Source of the DNA: Arthrobacter glacialis | Lineage (GTDB): Bacteria; Actinomycetota; Actinomycetes; Actinomycetales; Micrococcaceae | Direction of reading: 5' to 3' | Assembly: GCF_002909445.1 (NCBI RefSeq) | Contig: NZ_PPXC01000002.1 | Span: 124,001-188,000 of the forward strand | Length of the DNA stretch: 64,000 nt | Part shown: positions 44,827 through 56,218 of the stretch, piece by piece | Numbering within the stretch: position 1 is the stretch's first letter | Layout: every line of letters begins with the position of its first letter | Position numbers and translations under genes: made by a program | The notes under the pieces: model-generated | Database searches by the model: none | What the model was told of the DNA's origin: nothing | Seen by the model: the letters and a program-made list of their open reading frames with translations, nothing else

Positions 44827-47238
44827 CTAGGGGCGGGTTAAGAACGACGGCGGCAGGAACGTTGCGCGGAACCGCTGCCACGGCGTTGCTGTGGTTTTCA
44901 GACGGGCCAGCAGGGTTTCCAGTGCGTCGGCCAGCTCGTCATTTCCCGGCGCACCATTGCTGTTCTTGCCGCTCTCCGCCTTGCCGTAGGCGGCCTGTTC
45001 GTAGGAACTCAACACCAGGGCCAGTCCGCCCGGGTCGCTGCGCCCCAGCATCCGGGAGATCTTTTCGGCATGGCGGGCAGGGGTCAGGGCAGGGTCGTAG
45101 TCGTAGCCATAGTCCACGGCCGTCGCCACCAGTTCACGCCATGCCACAAGTGCGTCCGCCGTGCCGGCCAAACCCGTATCAGCCAACCCGGAGCCTCCCA
45201 AGCCAGACCCCCAGCGAGGTGAGCCGCGCACCTGGCCCAGGCGGCGGCGTCGAACCACCATGCGGGCCAGCGCAGGCGTGGCCAGCAACAGCAGGAGTGC
45301 CGCAGAAACACCCGACACCAATGGCCACCGGTTGGTGGTCGAGGACGCCCCGCCGGCAGCCACGGCAGCAGCAGTGGCGGTGGCACTTGGAGTGGATGTT
45401 GGGGTGGCCGAGGCAGCAACTGTGGGTTCGGCGCTGGCTTGAGGAGCCGCGGCGGTGTCGTCCTGGGTATAGTCAGGCACCGAACCGCGTGCGGGGGTTG
45501 GCTCAAAGGGAACCCACCCCAGACCCTGGAAGTACAGTTCAGGCCACGCGTGCGCGTCCCGTCCCGTGGCCTGGAAACCGTTCAAGGTCTGCCCGTCCAG
45601 CTCGGCCCGCGCGGAGGTGGAAGCGCCCGGAGCGTAGCCCACGGCTATGCGTGAGGGGATGCCCAGCTCACGGGCCATGACGGCCATGGCTGCCGAGAAG
45701 TGTATGCAGTATCCGCTCTTGACGTCCAAGAATTTGGCCAGGACGTCCATGCCGGAACCGTCGTAACCGTCCTGCACGGGTGTGTCCAGGCTGTAGGTGA
45801 AGGCGCCCGAACGTAAATAGTCCTGCAGCGCCACGGCCTGGGCGTAGGGGGACTGCTGATCTCCTGCCACCTCGCGGGCTGTTGTACCAACAATTGGTGG
45901 CACGTTGGCTGGAAGGGCAGAAAAAACGGGGTCCAGTTCAGCCCCGGACGCGGCAGACGCGGTGGACAGCACTGCCCGGCTCAACCGTGGCATTTTGCTG
46001 CGCACCGTGTATTGCTGGCCGGCTGTGCTGGAGGTGCTGCTTCTGATGGTTTGACGTTCCGGATCCCACAGCCAACTGCCGTCGAGGCCAGACACATCCG
46101 TTACTGAGAGCGGGGCCGGCAGCCACTCGCTGGCAAGGTTGGGGGTGGAGATGACAGTCAGCGTATCGAGCGATGGCACCGAAGCTCCTGCGGCGGGTGC
46201 CGGGCTCAGCTGGCCAAGCCCGGGATCGAGGCTGTTGTCAAAACTGGCGGGTTGCCAGATCTTGCCGGTGAAGTCCTCCAAGGTGCTCAGCCGCATGTAG
46301 TGGGCACTGGTGGAGTTGGACAAATACGTCAGGGCCACTTCATTGGACTGCTGGCGCAGATTCGCTCCGAGGGAGATCATCGGATCAAGTTCGGATACAC
46401 CCGAGGGGCCGTTGAGTCGTGAGCCTTGCGGGAACGAGCCCTGCGTGAAGCCCGGGATGGCAGCTGGCAGCAGGGCCGTCAGCAAAACCACGGCAGCACC
46501 CAACGCCATGGCCCGGGACAGGATCCCGGTTGGCTGCACCATGCTGGCGGATCGGATTTTCCCTTCGGGGGCATACCAGTTGCAGCAGCCCAGGACCAAC
46601 AGGTAACCAGCACCGGCGGCCATGAAGCCGACCGTGCCAACTCCTGCCTTGGTGGTCAGCGCTGCCGGCAACATGATCAGCACCAGCCCCAGGGCACTGG
46701 CCGCTGGCATGGCCACGGTGATGGCAATAGTGTCGATGAGCAGCGCCGCAAAACCCAGCCCCGCGCAGATCAGAAAGAAGATGGCGGGAGCCGACGGAAC
46801 CGGTGCGTTGTTCGTCATGATCAAGGTCGATGCGCGGGAGGCCAGTTCCAAGGCGGCCCCCACCGTGGCAGGGGTGGGCACAAACCCCAACAAGGCAGTC
46901 CCGGGAAAGAACACCAGGGTCAGGCCCAGGAGCCAACCCAGCAACGCCCCCACGGGCGCAAAGGGACTCAGCGGCAGGCGCCGGCGCAGCAGTGCGGGAA
47001 AGAGCAGCGTGCAGGCAACCACGAGGGTGGCCGGCGGGAACCAGCTAAAATCCACCACCAGGCCGCGCAGGCTCAGCGAGGTGCCCATGACAGCGGCAAA
47101 AACAGATGCGGCCAGAACCCAGCGCGCCGGCCCCGTTTGGGGCCTGCCCAGGAGCTTGGGTGCCGGTTCGCTGGGAATGCCCCGTCCGACGTCGTGCCCG
47201 GGCTCAGGTGTTGCCCTGCCACTGAGCAGCTTGCTCAT
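44827..47238 (-). CDS. transglutaminase-domain membrane protein (TgpA-like)
   Basis: The product is 803 residues. Six or so membrane segments (about 40-265) precede an extracytoplasmic region. The transglutaminase core has Cys511 in SGYCIHFSAAMAV, DAHAWPELY for the His, and GWVPFEPTP for the Asp region. A Thr/Ala stalk, one more TM and a DUF4129-like cytoplasmic tail follow. This is the standard partner of DUF58 and MoxR in bacteria. The ATG overlaps the DUF58 stop (ATGA). The role is unknown but likely envelope-linked. Confidence 0.92.
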   Translation of the reverse strand: MSKLLSGRATPEPGHDVGRGIPSEPAPKLLGRPQTGPARWVLAASVFAAVMGTSLSLRGLVVDFSWFPPATLVVACTLLFPALLRRRLPLSPFAPVGALLGWLLGLTLVFFPGTALLGFVPTPATVGAALELASRASTLIMTNNAPVPSAPAIFFLICAGLGFAALLIDTIAITVAMPAASALGLVLIMLPAALTTKAGVGTVGFMAAGAGYLLVLGCCNWYAPEGKIRSASMVQPTGILSRAMALGAAVVLLTALLPAAIPGFTQGSFPQGSRLNGPSGVSELDPMISLGANLRQQSNEVALTYLSNSTSAHYMRLSTLEDFTGKIWQPASFDNSLDPGLGQLSPAPAAGASVPSLDTLTVISTPNLASEWLPAPLSVTDVSGLDGSWLWDPERQTIRSSTSSTAGQQYTVRSKMPRLSRAVLSTASAASGAELDPVFSALPANVPPIVGTTAREVAGDQQSPYAQAVALQDYLRSGAFTYSLDTPVQDGYDGSGMDVLAKFLDVKSGYCIHFSAAMAVMARELGIPSRIAVGYAPGASTSARAELDGQTLNGFQATGRDAHAWPELYFQGLGWVPFEPTPARGSVPDYTQDDTAAAPQASAEPTVAASATPTSTPSATATAAAVAAGGASSTTNRWPLVSGVSAALLLLLATPALARMVVRRRRLGQVRGSPRWGSGLGGSGLADTGLAGTADALVAWRELVATAVDYGYDYDPALTPARHAEKISRMLGRSDPGGLALVLSSYEQAAYGKAESGKNSNGAPGNDELADALETLLARLKTTATPWQRFRATFLPPSFLTRP

Positions 47239-48569
47239 CGCCCACCGCCCAAGTGCAGGGTCTCTGATTCCAGTTGGGCCCAGGCATCCTCCACGGGGGA
47301 GTGGCGTGTCAGGGCGGCGGCCTGCCAGCCTGCGCGGCGCAGGATCTCCAAGGCTTCGCCGGCGTCGGCAGTGTCATGGCACAGCACCAGGGCATAGGCG
47401 CCCGCGGATTGCTCGGACGTGCCCGCCAGCAGCAGCGCTTCCTGGGCGCTGAGGGTGCCCGTGATGGCAACGAGGGGGCCGCGGCGCCGCGACTGCTGTA
47501 ATTTATGGGCCAAGGACTCGGCGAAGGGTTCGCGGTGGGGCACGGTTGCGGTGTGAACCCCGGCCAACTCTACGGCGGCCAAGGCGGCTGAAACCTCAAG
47601 GGCAGCCGTTGGCCCGGCAAAGTCCTCCTGTTCCGGATTTGCTGCGGACGGGGAGGAACTGAAGGCAGGCTGGCCCAACTGGTCAAGGATGCGCAGGGTG
47701 TACCCGCGCTCCAACAAGTGGCTGGCGACGGAGACGGCCGCCACCACGGCCGTTTCAAACAGCGCCGTGGTCCGCAAGGATCCCGACGAATCAGCCTCGC
47801 CGGGGTTTGCCGCCAGCTCCGGGCCAAACGCACCCGGGCGCTGGTCCAAGATCAAGGCAGCCTCGGGGGTGGTGACCGACTCTTCGGCACGCACCATGAG
47901 TTTGCCTGCCCTGGCTGTGACCGGCCAGTGAACCCGGCGCAGCGGATCTCCGTGGCGGTATTCGCGGGCCATGGCGTCGTCGTGGCTGGCGTGGGCCGGT
48001 GAGCGGCTCGCCTGGGAGCCGTCGTTGCCGCGTGAATCGCCCAGCGAAATTGCCGGCAGCTCCACGGCCGCCGGGGCAACCGTCAGTAAATCCCCGGCGT
48101 CGAGGGCCCTTTGGGCAAAAGCCACATCAAAGGGGTCGGTGAAGTGCCCCTTCAGCGGGCCAAGGGTGAATACCCCGCGGTGGCGTGGGTGCAGTTCATA
48201 GTGGTAGCGGCTCAACCGCCCGTGCGGCACCACGGGCTGGGGAAAGCTAAAAGGCCGTGCACCATTAAAGCCAGGCGGCAGCGTCTCCACCAGACGGATC
48301 CGCGACCCGCCGGGATTGCTGCCACGCACCTCCAAAGTCACGTTGACGGCCAGGCCCACCTGGGAAAGGGACGGGGAGATGTGGCGCTGGACGCTCACCC
48401 CGGGCCGGAGCGCATAAATCCCCAGGCAAGCAGCCACCGGCAGCAGGAAACAAAACACTGCCACCATCAACAGGTCACGCCGGCCAAAATATGCGGCCAG
48501 CAGCAGGGCCAGGACACCAAAAATGACCAGCAACCAGCCGCGGGGCCGCAAGGGACGTAGCGCAAACAC
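47235..48569 (-). CDS. DUF58 domain protein
   Basis: The product is 444 residues from GTG 48569. Two membrane segments (about 11-27 and 32-54) precede a beta-rich region (GVSVQRHISPSLSQVG). The DUF58 signature is YRHGDPLRRVHWPVTARAGKL, followed by a vWA-like domain. It is the middle gene of MoxR-DUF58-transglutaminase. In better-studied cases MoxR AAA+ proteins act as chaperones for such partners. Confidence 0.93.
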   Translation of the reverse strand: MFALRPLRPRGWLLVIFGVLALLLAAYFGRRDLLMVAVFCFLLPVAACLGIYALRPGVSVQRHISPSLSQVGLAVNVTLEVRGSNPGGSRIRLVETLPPGFNGARPFSFPQPVVPHGRLSRYHYELHPRHRGVFTLGPLKGHFTDPFDVAFAQRALDAGDLLTVAPAAVELPAISLGDSRGNDGSQASRSPAHASHDDAMAREYRHGDPLRRVHWPVTARAGKLMVRAEESVTTPEAALILDQRPGAFGPELAANPGEADSSGSLRTTALFETAVVAAVSVASHLLERGYTLRILDQLGQPAFSSSPSAANPEQEDFAGPTAALEVSAALAAVELAGVHTATVPHREPFAESLAHKLQQSRRRGPLVAITGTLSAQEALLLAGTSEQSAGAYALVLCHDTADAGEALEILRRAGWQAAALTRHSPVEDAWAQLESETLHLGGGR

Positions 48570-48578
48570 TGTGGACTC

Positions 48579-49652
48579 CTAGCGGTTCCGGGCGTCCTTT
48601 GCGGCACGCCCGTCAGGCATTCCGCCGGGGACGGGAATGCTCGCCAGTACCTCGGCTATGACGGTGGCGGCAGTGACGCCCTGACTGGCAGCCCTTCGCT
48701 CAACGATCAATCTGTGGGCCAGCACGTGGTGGGCAAGATGGTGAATGTCGTCCGGGAGCACAAAGCCGCGCCCGGCAAGGGCGGAGGCAGCCTTGGCAGC
48801 GCGCAAAAGCTGCAGCAGCGCTCGCGGGCTGGCACCCAGACGCAGATCCGGATGTGCCCGGGTGGCCTGCCCAATATTCACTGTGTACGCCTTCACGGCG
48901 GCCGAGACGTGAACTTCCGTGACCAGTTCGATCATCGCGGCCACCTGCTGGGCCGAGGCCACGGGCTGCACCGAATCCAAGGGGTTGACCGACTGGTGGG
49001 TTTCCAGCATGGCCAGCTCCGCGCCAGTATCTGGATAGCCCATGGAGATGCGGGCCATGAAACGGTCTCGTTGCGCCTCGGGCAGAGGGTAGGTGCCTTC
49101 CATTTCGATGGGATTCTGGGTGGCAATCACCATGAAGGGCTCTTCCAGGGTGTAGCTGGTGCCGTCGACGCTGACCTGGTGCTCCGCCATGGATTCCAGC
49201 AGCGCCGACTGTGTTTTGGCCGAGGCCCTGTTGATCTCGTCCCCAATCACCAGATTGGCAAAAATGGCGCCGGGACGGAACTCAAAAGCCTGGGTGGACT
49301 GGTTGAAAATGGAGACGCCTGTGATGTCGCTGGGAAGCAGGTCAGGGGTGAACTGAATCCTGTTCACCGAGCAGTCAACGGTGCGGGCCAGCGCCTTGGC
49401 CAGCAGGGTTTTGCCCACCCCGGGCACGTCCTCCAGAAGCAGGTGCCCGCCGGCCAGCATGACTGTCAACGCCAGCTTCACGGCTTCTTCCTTGCCGTCA
49501 ATAACCGTGTTCATGACTGCCATGATGCTCTGGCTCAGCTGGGCAAAGTGCTCGCTGTCCACGGAACGTGGCGCGCGGAACGGTGAAGCCGGCGGCTGAC
49601 TCACTGGTGCCGGTGCCGGCGAGGCCGCCGTGAAAGTCTCCTGTGCGTTCAT
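48579..49652 (-). CDS. MoxR-family AAA+ ATPase
   Basis: The product is 357 residues with Walker A EDVPGVGKTLL (74-84), Walker B IGDEINRA, sensor VIATQNPIEMEGTYPLPEAQRDRF and a C-terminal helical lid. The ~35-residue Ala/Pro-rich head is not conserved. A GAGGCGG ribosome site precedes the ATG. It is the first gene of the operon, with 9 bases to the DUF58 gene. Confidence 0.95.
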   Translation of the reverse strand: MNAQETFTAASPAPAPVSQPPASPFRAPRSVDSEHFAQLSQSIMAVMNTVIDGKEEAVKLALTVMLAGGHLLLEDVPGVGKTLLAKALARTVDCSVNRIQFTPDLLPSDITGVSIFNQSTQAFEFRPGAIFANLVIGDEINRASAKTQSALLESMAEHQVSVDGTSYTLEEPFMVIATQNPIEMEGTYPLPEAQRDRFMARISMGYPDTGAELAMLETHQSVNPLDSVQPVASAQQVAAMIELVTEVHVSAAVKAYTVNIGQATRAHPDLRLGASPRALLQLLRAAKAASALAGRGFVLPDDIHHLAHHVLAHRLIVERRAASQGVTAATVIAEVLASIPVPGGMPDGRAAKDARNR

Positions 49653-49775
49653 GCTCCGCCTCTCAAACTTTCATCCAGATGCACTCAGCATCCGCCTAGT
49701 GTGACCAACGCTACTATCCCGCACGCATTTTCGCCCTACCGGCCGCCAAATTCCCTCACGGTAAAGTAAGGGAAT

Positions 49776-50669
49776 ATGTGCACTGACGACATTCCCCGCC
49801 CTTACCGACCCGCATCGCTCGCCTCCCAGGGCGGCACGCACAGGGGCGATTTCGCGCCGGCGCCCGTGATGCTTGAGGTGCCCATCTATGACAACCACAC
49901 TCACTTTGACTTTGGTGATTCACCCGTTGAACTGACTGCCGCCCTCGACGCCGCGCAGGCGGTGGGCATTGCAGGGGCCGTACAGGTTGGCTGCGACCTG
50001 GAGTCCTCGCGCTTCACGGTGGAGGCGGTCGACGCCGATCCCCGCCTGTTGGGTGCCGTGGCCATCCATCCCAATGATGCCCCCGAGTTGGCCCAGCAGG
50101 GTTCCTTGGATGATGCGTTGGTGCAGATTGATGCCATGGCCGCGCACCCCCGGATCCGGGCCATCGGGGAGACCGGTCTGGACTACTTCCGCACCGGGGA
50201 GGAAGGCGTGGCGGCACAGCACCACTCCTTCCGGGAACACCTTGACATGGCCAAGCGCCGCGACCTTGCCCTGCAAATCCATTGCCGTGACGCCCACGTG
50301 GACGTGCTGAACATTTTGGCGCAGGTGGGCTCGCCCTCACGTCTGGTTTTTCATTGCTTTTCCGGGGACGCGGAACTGGCAAGAATCTGCAACGAGAACG
50401 GCTGGTACATGTCCTTTTCGGGCACGGTGACGTTTAAAAATGCAAAAAATCTTCGCGAAGCCCTGGTGGTTGCCGATCCGGCGCTGATCCTGGCCGAGAC
50501 GGATGCGCCATTTTTGACGCCCCACCCCTTCCGAGGGCGGCCCAATGCCAGCTACATGCTGCCCTACACGGTGCAAAGCATGGGACAAATTCTGGGCCGT
50601 GAGGTCAACGAACTCAGCCTGGCGATACGTCAAAATACAGAGGCTGTCTACGGTTCGTGGGCTGATTAA
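49776..50669 (+). CDS. tatD: TatD-family metal-dependent deoxyribonuclease
   Basis: The product is 297 residues with an unconserved ~36-residue head. The TIM-barrel metal motifs are DNHTHFD (39-45), IGETGLDYF, IHCRDAH, HCFSGD and ETDAPFLTPHP. TatD enzymes have 3'-5' DNase/RNase activity. TAAAGT lies 8 bases before the ATG, overlapping a weak GGGA. The tatD-rpfB-ksgA-ispE order is the conserved actinobacterial arrangement. Confidence 0.95.
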   Translation: MCTDDIPRPYRPASLASQGGTHRGDFAPAPVMLEVPIYDNHTHFDFGDSPVELTAALDAAQAVGIAGAVQVGCDLESSRFTVEAVDADPRLLGAVAIHPNDAPELAQQGSLDDALVQIDAMAAHPRIRAIGETGLDYFRTGEEGVAAQHHSFREHLDMAKRRDLALQIHCRDAHVDVLNILAQVGSPSRLVFHCFSGDAELARICNENGWYMSFSGTVTFKNAKNLREALVVADPALILAETDAPFLTPHPFRGRPNASYMLPYTVQSMGQILGREVNELSLAIRQNTEAVYGSWAD

Positions 50670-50923
50670 GCGTATTTGAGCCTGTCGAGTTCATCACTTT
50701 TCCGTTATCAACTCTTGTCCACTTGATCACGATTAGGTTACGCTGGGGAACTATTAGCCGTGGTCGGGGAAGGCCAACGGATCAAATGCTGCCGGATTCA
50801 CGCCTTGTTCGTGGTTCGGGGCGAACGTTCGCAAGAACAATTTTTACAGTGCAGTCCGTGGTGGTTTGCGGACTAAATCTGTTCATGATTGCTTCCTTAC
50901 TTCTCCGTGCCCGGGTGCTCTAG

Positions 50924-52108
<1,185 letters not shown>

Positions 52109-52139
52109 CACCAAAAAAGTAAATACAGTCCTAATCACA

Positions 52140-52175
52140 CACTCCCTTGCCGGTTTTCATGCCAGCAGGGGAGTG
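52140..52175 (+). terminator. stem-loop after rpfB
   Basis: CACTCCCTTGC and GCAGGGGAGTG pair (one mismatch) around a 14-base loop, 31 bases past the stop. There is no T-run after it, so termination may need Rho, or it may insulate the ksgA promoter. Confidence 0.45.
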
Positions 52176-52204
52176 AGTGCGTTAATAGCGGCTACGATTA
52201 TTTA

Positions 52205-53083
52205 GTGACCGCACCCGAGCCCAGCCCCGCACCCCAGCCACTGCTGGGTGCCACCGAGATCCGTCGACTTGCGGAGGAGATTGGTGTGCGTCCCACTAAA
52301 ACACTGGGACAGAACTTTGTTATTGACGGCAACACCATTCGCAGAATTGTGGCTGCAGCCAAGGTGGACCCCACCGAGACGGTCCTTGAGGTTGGTCCCG
52401 GCCTGGGCTCGCTGACCCTGGGTCTGCTGGACGCCGCCGCCCGCGTGGTGGCTGTTGAAATTGATCCGGTCCTGGCGGCGAAGCTGCCCTCCACGGTGGC
52501 CGCGTTCCGCCCCGCATTGGCGGGAAACCTCGACGTCGTCCTCTCCGACGCTATGCGCGTCACCGAACTGCCAGCCGAACCCACCGCGTTGGTGGCGAAT
52601 CTGCCGTACAACGTGGCAGTTCCTGTGGTGTTGCACCTGCTGGAACACTTCCCGTCGCTCAAGCATGGGCTGGTCATGGTCCAGGATGAAGTGGCTGACC
52701 GCATGGTGGCCGGGCCCGGCTCCAAGACGTACGGCGTGCCGTCGGTCAAGGGCGCCTGGTATTCACAGATGCGCAAGGCCGGCGTCATTGGCATGAACGT
52801 TTTTTGGCCGGCACCGAAGATCTCCTCGGGCTTGGTGGAGTTCACCCGCCGCGAACCACCGAAGACCCACGCCAGCCGTGAAGAAGTTTTCGCCGTCATT
52901 GATGCAGCATTCGCCCAGCGCCGCAAGACCCTGCGCGCAGCGCTTGCCGGGTGGGCCGGCGGGGCGGCACAGGCCGAAACGTACCTGCGCCAGGCCGGGG
53001 TGGATCCCAGCGCCCGCGGCGAAGTCATTGATGTGATTGCCTATGCACGCATCGCCGAAGCCAAGATTTCCGCCACGGTCTAA
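52205..53083 (+). CDS. ksgA: 16S rRNA dimethyladenosine transferase
   Basis: KsgA/RsmA dimethylates A1518 and A1519 of 16S rRNA. The 292-residue protein has [10 protein letters not shown] (32-41), the SAM loop EVGPGLG (62-68) and the catalytic NLPYN (132-136). TACGAT (52193-52198) lies 6 bases before the GTG and no ribosome site is seen, suggesting a leaderless mRNA. It ends 2 bases before ispE. Confidence 0.97.
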   Translation: MTAPEPSPAPQPLLGATEIRRLAEEIGVRPTKTLGQNFVIDGNTIRRIVAAAKVDPTETVLEVGPGLGSLTLGLLDAAARVVAVEIDPVLAAKLPSTVAAFRPALAGNLDVVLSDAMRVTELPAEPTALVANLPYNVAVPVVLHLLEHFPSLKHGLVMVQDEVADRMVAGPGSKTYGVPSVKGAWYSQMRKAGVIGMNVFWPAPKISSGLVEFTRREPPKTHASREEVFAVIDAAFAQRRKTLRAALAGWAGGAAQAETYLRQAGVDPSARGEVIDVIAYARIAEAKISATV

Positions 53084-53085
53084 CC

Positions 53086-54135
53086 ATGGATCCCTTCAAC
53101 AAGGCTGCCGGCACGTCCAGGGACACCGGCGCGGCACGTGGGCCGGACACCTCGGCCACGGCTGATGTTTTTGCCAACGACCCCTTGTGGGCTGCCCGTC
53201 CGCGCCACGTCAAAGTGCGTGCGCCGGGGAAAATCAATGCCTTCTTTCAGGTGGGCCCGCTCCGGCCGGACGGGTACCACTCCGTAGCCAGCACGTATCT
53301 GGCGGTTTCACGCTATGAAGAAGTGCTGGTCACGGTCAAGCCCGGCACGGACGCCACGGACATCACCGTGAGCATCGGTGCGGGAAGCACGTTGGATCCT
53401 GTTGACCTGGCCAATATTCCGCTGGACAAAGGCAACCTCGCCGTCCAAGCAGCGCTGCTGGTGGCTGACATCAGCGCCAACCCCAGCGGCATCCACATCG
53501 AAATCACCAAACATGTCCCCATCGCCGGCGGCATGGGCGGCGGCTCGGCGGATGCTGCAGCCACCCTGGTGGCCTGCGATGCACTCTGGCACACCGGGCT
53601 CTCCCGCGAGGAACTCTCACAACTGGGCTCAGAACTGGGCGCCGACGTGCCGTTCGCACTCTTGGGAGGTGCCGCCGTCGGGCTTGGCATCGGGGACAAG
53701 CTCACGGCAGCCCTGGCACCCACGCCCCTGCACTGGGTTCTGGTGCCGGCAGGTTTTGGGCTGTCCACGCCCGTTGTTTACGGCACCCTCGATGCTCTGC
53801 GGGAGGCGTCCGGGCGAGAGGTGCGCGAGCCGGAGCAGGTAGAGGCCGGCGTTTTGGCTGCCCTGCGGGCGGGGGATCCGCACGCGCTGGCACCGTTCCT
53901 GCGCAACGATCTGGGGGCCGCGGCGGAAAGTTTGGCACCGGCCCTGAGCGAGGTGCTGGCCCTGGGGGACGAGCTGGGTGCGCTGGCGTCCTTGGTTTCC
54001 GGCTCCGGCCCCACGCTGGCGTTCCTGGCCTCAGATGCCGACGATGCCAGCGACCTCGCCGCAGCGTTGGCCGAGCACGGCCACCAGGCGTGGGCTGTGG
54101 AAGGCCCCGTGCACGGCGCCGCAATCATCCCCTAA
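53086..54135 (+). CDS. ispE: 4-diphosphocytidyl-2-C-methyl-D-erythritol kinase
   Basis: IspE phosphorylates CDP-methylerythritol in the MEP isoprenoid pathway. The 349-residue GHMP kinase has RAPGKINAFF with catalytic-type Lys49, the ATP loop PIAGGMGGGSADAA (145-158) and GADVPFALLGG with Asp187. A ~40-residue N-terminal extension exceeds the usual start and may be mis-assigned, but no better start is evident. It is coupled to ksgA, as is common. Confidence 0.96.
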   Translation: MDPFNKAAGTSRDTGAARGPDTSATADVFANDPLWAARPRHVKVRAPGKINAFFQVGPLRPDGYHSVASTYLAVSRYEEVLVTVKPGTDATDITVSIGAGSTLDPVDLANIPLDKGNLAVQAALLVADISANPSGIHIEITKHVPIAGGMGGGSADAAATLVACDALWHTGLSREELSQLGSELGADVPFALLGGAAVGLGIGDKLTAALAPTPLHWVLVPAGFGLSTPVVYGTLDALREASGREVREPEQVEAGVLAALRAGDPHALAPFLRNDLGAAAESLAPALSEVLALGDELGALASLVSGSGPTLAFLASDADDASDLAAALAEHGHQAWAVEGPVHGAAIIP

Positions 54136-54181
54136 ATTTATTTGTCCTCTTAATAATTTGTTGTAAGGAAAGTGGTACCAC

Positions 54182-55960
54182 GTGGCTCATTTGCTTGGCG
54201 GGGAAAATCTTAGCGTTGCCTTCGCCACCCGAACCGTCCTCGACGGTGTCAGTGTCGGCCTGGAAGAAGGGGACCGCATTGGCATTGTGGGCCGCAACGG
54301 CGACGGCAAGTCCACGCTGATGCGCCTGCTGGCCGGGCGGCAGAGTCCGGATTCCGGCCGCGTCACTGTGCGCGGCGGCGTCCAGGTCAGTTACCTGGAC
54401 CAGACTGACGTGCTCGACGGCGAGGACACTGTGGGCTTCGCGATTGTGGGGGAGGCCGCCGATCACGAGTGGGCCTCCAACCCCAAGATCCGCGAAATCA
54501 TGGGCGCACTGGTGGGCGAGGTCGACTGGCACGCCAACATTCACTCGCTCTCCGGCGGGCAGAAGCGCCGCGTGGCCCTGGCCAAGCTGCTCATTGGCGA
54601 TGACGACGTCATCATGCTCGATGAGCCCACCAACCACCTTGACGTTGAGGGCGTGGCCTGGCTGGCCAAGCACCTCAAGCAGCGCTGGCGTGCCAACGAG
54701 GGCGCTTTCGTGGTGGTCACCCACGATCGCTGGTTCCTGGATGAAGTGTGTACCCGCACCTGGGAAGTCCATGACGGCATCATTGACCCGTTCGACGGCG
54801 GTTACGCCGCCTATGTACTGGCCCGCGCCGAGCGTGACCGGTCTGCGTCCGTGATGGAGTCCAAGCGCGTGCAGCTGGTCAAGAAGGAGCTGGCCTGGTT
54901 GCGCCGCGGCGCCCCTGCCCGGACGGCCAAGCCGAAGTTCCGCATTGAGGCCGCCAACGAATTGATCGCCGATGTGCCAGAACCCCGCGACACCGTGGCC
55001 CTGTCCAAAATGGCCACCGCGCGCTTGGGCAAGGACGTCATTGACTTAGAAAACGTGTCCCTGAGCTACGGCGAGAAGGAACTGTTCAACAACATCACCC
55101 TGCGCCTGGCTCCGGGGGAGCGGCTTGGCCTGGTCGGCGTCAATGGTGCCGGCAAGACCACCTTGCTGCAGCTGCTCAACGGTGAGGTCCCGCCGTCGTC
55201 CGGCAAGGTCAAGCGCGGAAGCACTGTCAAAACGGCCGTGCTGACCCAGGAAGTCAAGGAGCTCGACGACGTCCTGAACATGCGCGTCATTGAGGTCATC
55301 GAGCGCGAAAAGCGTTCATTCGAGGTGGGCGGCAAGGACATGACGGCCGGGCAGCTCGTGGAGCAGCTCGGGTTCACCAAGGACAAGCAGTGGACCATGG
55401 TGAAGGACCTCTCCGGTGGTGAGCGCAGGCGCTTGCAGCTGTTGCGCCTGCTGGTGGGGGAGCCGAACGTGCTCATGCTCGATGAGCCCACCAACGACCT
55501 CGACACCGACACCTTGGCGGCCGTGGAAGATGTGCTTGATGGTTGGCCCGGCACCCTGGTTGTGGTCTCGCACGATAGGTACCTGCTGGAGCGCGTCACC
55601 GACCACCAGATGGCTCTCCTGGGCGACGGCAAGCTGCGCGGCCTTCCCGGCGGCGTGGATCAGTACCTGGAACTGCGCGAGAACGCCGGACTGGCACCCT
55701 CCTCCGGCAGTCCGAGTGCCGCCCCTGCGCCGTCGGGCCCCACTGAAGGTGAAAAGCGTGATGCCCGCAAGGTGCTGAACCGTTTGGAGCGCCAGCTGGG
55801 CAAGAACTCAGCCGCGGAGGCCAAGCTGCACGAGAAGATGGCCGCCCATGTGGGCGAGTACGACGTCCTGGCTGACCTTCAAGCCAAGCTGGCCAAGCTT
55901 GCCACTGAGCGCGAAGGCCTTGAACTGGAGTGGCTGGACGCCTCGGCCGTCCTGGAGTAA
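54182..55960 (+). CDS. ABC-F family ATP-binding protein
   Basis: The product is 592 residues with two ABC domains and no membrane part. The first has GRNGDGKST (37-45) and LSGGQ (123-127). The second has GVNGAGKTT (319-327) and LSGGE (410-414). A charged linker lies between them, and a C-terminal coiled-coil (about 525-590) recalls Uup. ABC-F proteins act on the ribosome; whether this one is a translation factor or a resistance type cannot be told. GTG start with AAGGAAAG upstream. Confidence 0.92.
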   Translation: MAHLLGGENLSVAFATRTVLDGVSVGLEEGDRIGIVGRNGDGKSTLMRLLAGRQSPDSGRVTVRGGVQVSYLDQTDVLDGEDTVGFAIVGEAADHEWASNPKIREIMGALVGEVDWHANIHSLSGGQKRRVALAKLLIGDDDVIMLDEPTNHLDVEGVAWLAKHLKQRWRANEGAFVVVTHDRWFLDEVCTRTWEVHDGIIDPFDGGYAAYVLARAERDRSASVMESKRVQLVKKELAWLRRGAPARTAKPKFRIEAANELIADVPEPRDTVALSKMATARLGKDVIDLENVSLSYGEKELFNNITLRLAPGERLGLVGVNGAGKTTLLQLLNGEVPPSSGKVKRGSTVKTAVLTQEVKELDDVLNMRVIEVIEREKRSFEVGGKDMTAGQLVEQLGFTKDKQWTMVKDLSGGERRRLQLLRLLVGEPNVLMLDEPTNDLDTDTLAAVEDVLDGWPGTLVVVSHDRYLLERVTDHQMALLGDGKLRGLPGGVDQYLELRENAGLAPSSGSPSAAPAPSGPTEGEKRDARKVLNRLERQLGKNSAAEAKLHEKMAAHVGEYDVLADLQAKLAKLATEREGLELEWLDASAVLE

Positions 55961-55977
55961 CCCGCTTCTGCGGAACC

Positions 55978-56063
55978 CTGAACGTATGCGCTGAACCCGT
56001 GGCGAGTTTTGCGCATGAGTACCTATGCGTGGAACTCGCCACGGGTTTCACGCATAATTTCAG
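55978..56063. repeat. 86-bp palindrome, family C copy 2 (3' of the ABC-F gene)
   Basis: The nested blocks match 42915-43000: CTGAA/TTCAG, TATGCG/CGCATA, then a 15-base stem AACCCGTGGCGAGTT / AACTCGCCACGGGTT, then GCGCAT/TATGCG. It starts 18 bases past the stop. Confidence 0.9.
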
Positions 56064-56067
56064 AGCC

Positions 56068-56113
56068 CTGAACTTATGCGTGAAACTCGTGGTCAGTTTT
56101 CCGCATAATTTCA
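56068..56113. repeat. half-length palindrome related to family C
   Basis: A shorter element immediately follows copy 2: TGAACTTATGCG, AAACT, AGTTTT, GCATAATTTCA. It looks like an internally deleted copy, so this locus holds one and a half elements in tandem. Confidence 0.75.
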
Positions 56114-56218
56114 TGGTTGCGGCCTTTGCTTCCTCCACAGCGGCACGTGGGGGCTCTTTTGTCCCCAATTACGACGCCGAGGCTGCCGCCATCGCGGCAT
56201 TCGGCCCACCCTTGATGC

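Noticed and set aside
50821-50832. GCGAACGTTCGC as a LexA/SOS box
   Set aside because: Actinobacterial SOS boxes need a spacer between GAAC and GTTC, and none is present.
50723-50923. 66-residue frame before rpfB, and a possible ydaO (c-di-AMP) riboswitch there
   Set aside because: The frame has no ribosome site and no coding character. Some rpf genes carry such riboswitches, but I could not lay out its conserved helices in 50670-50938.
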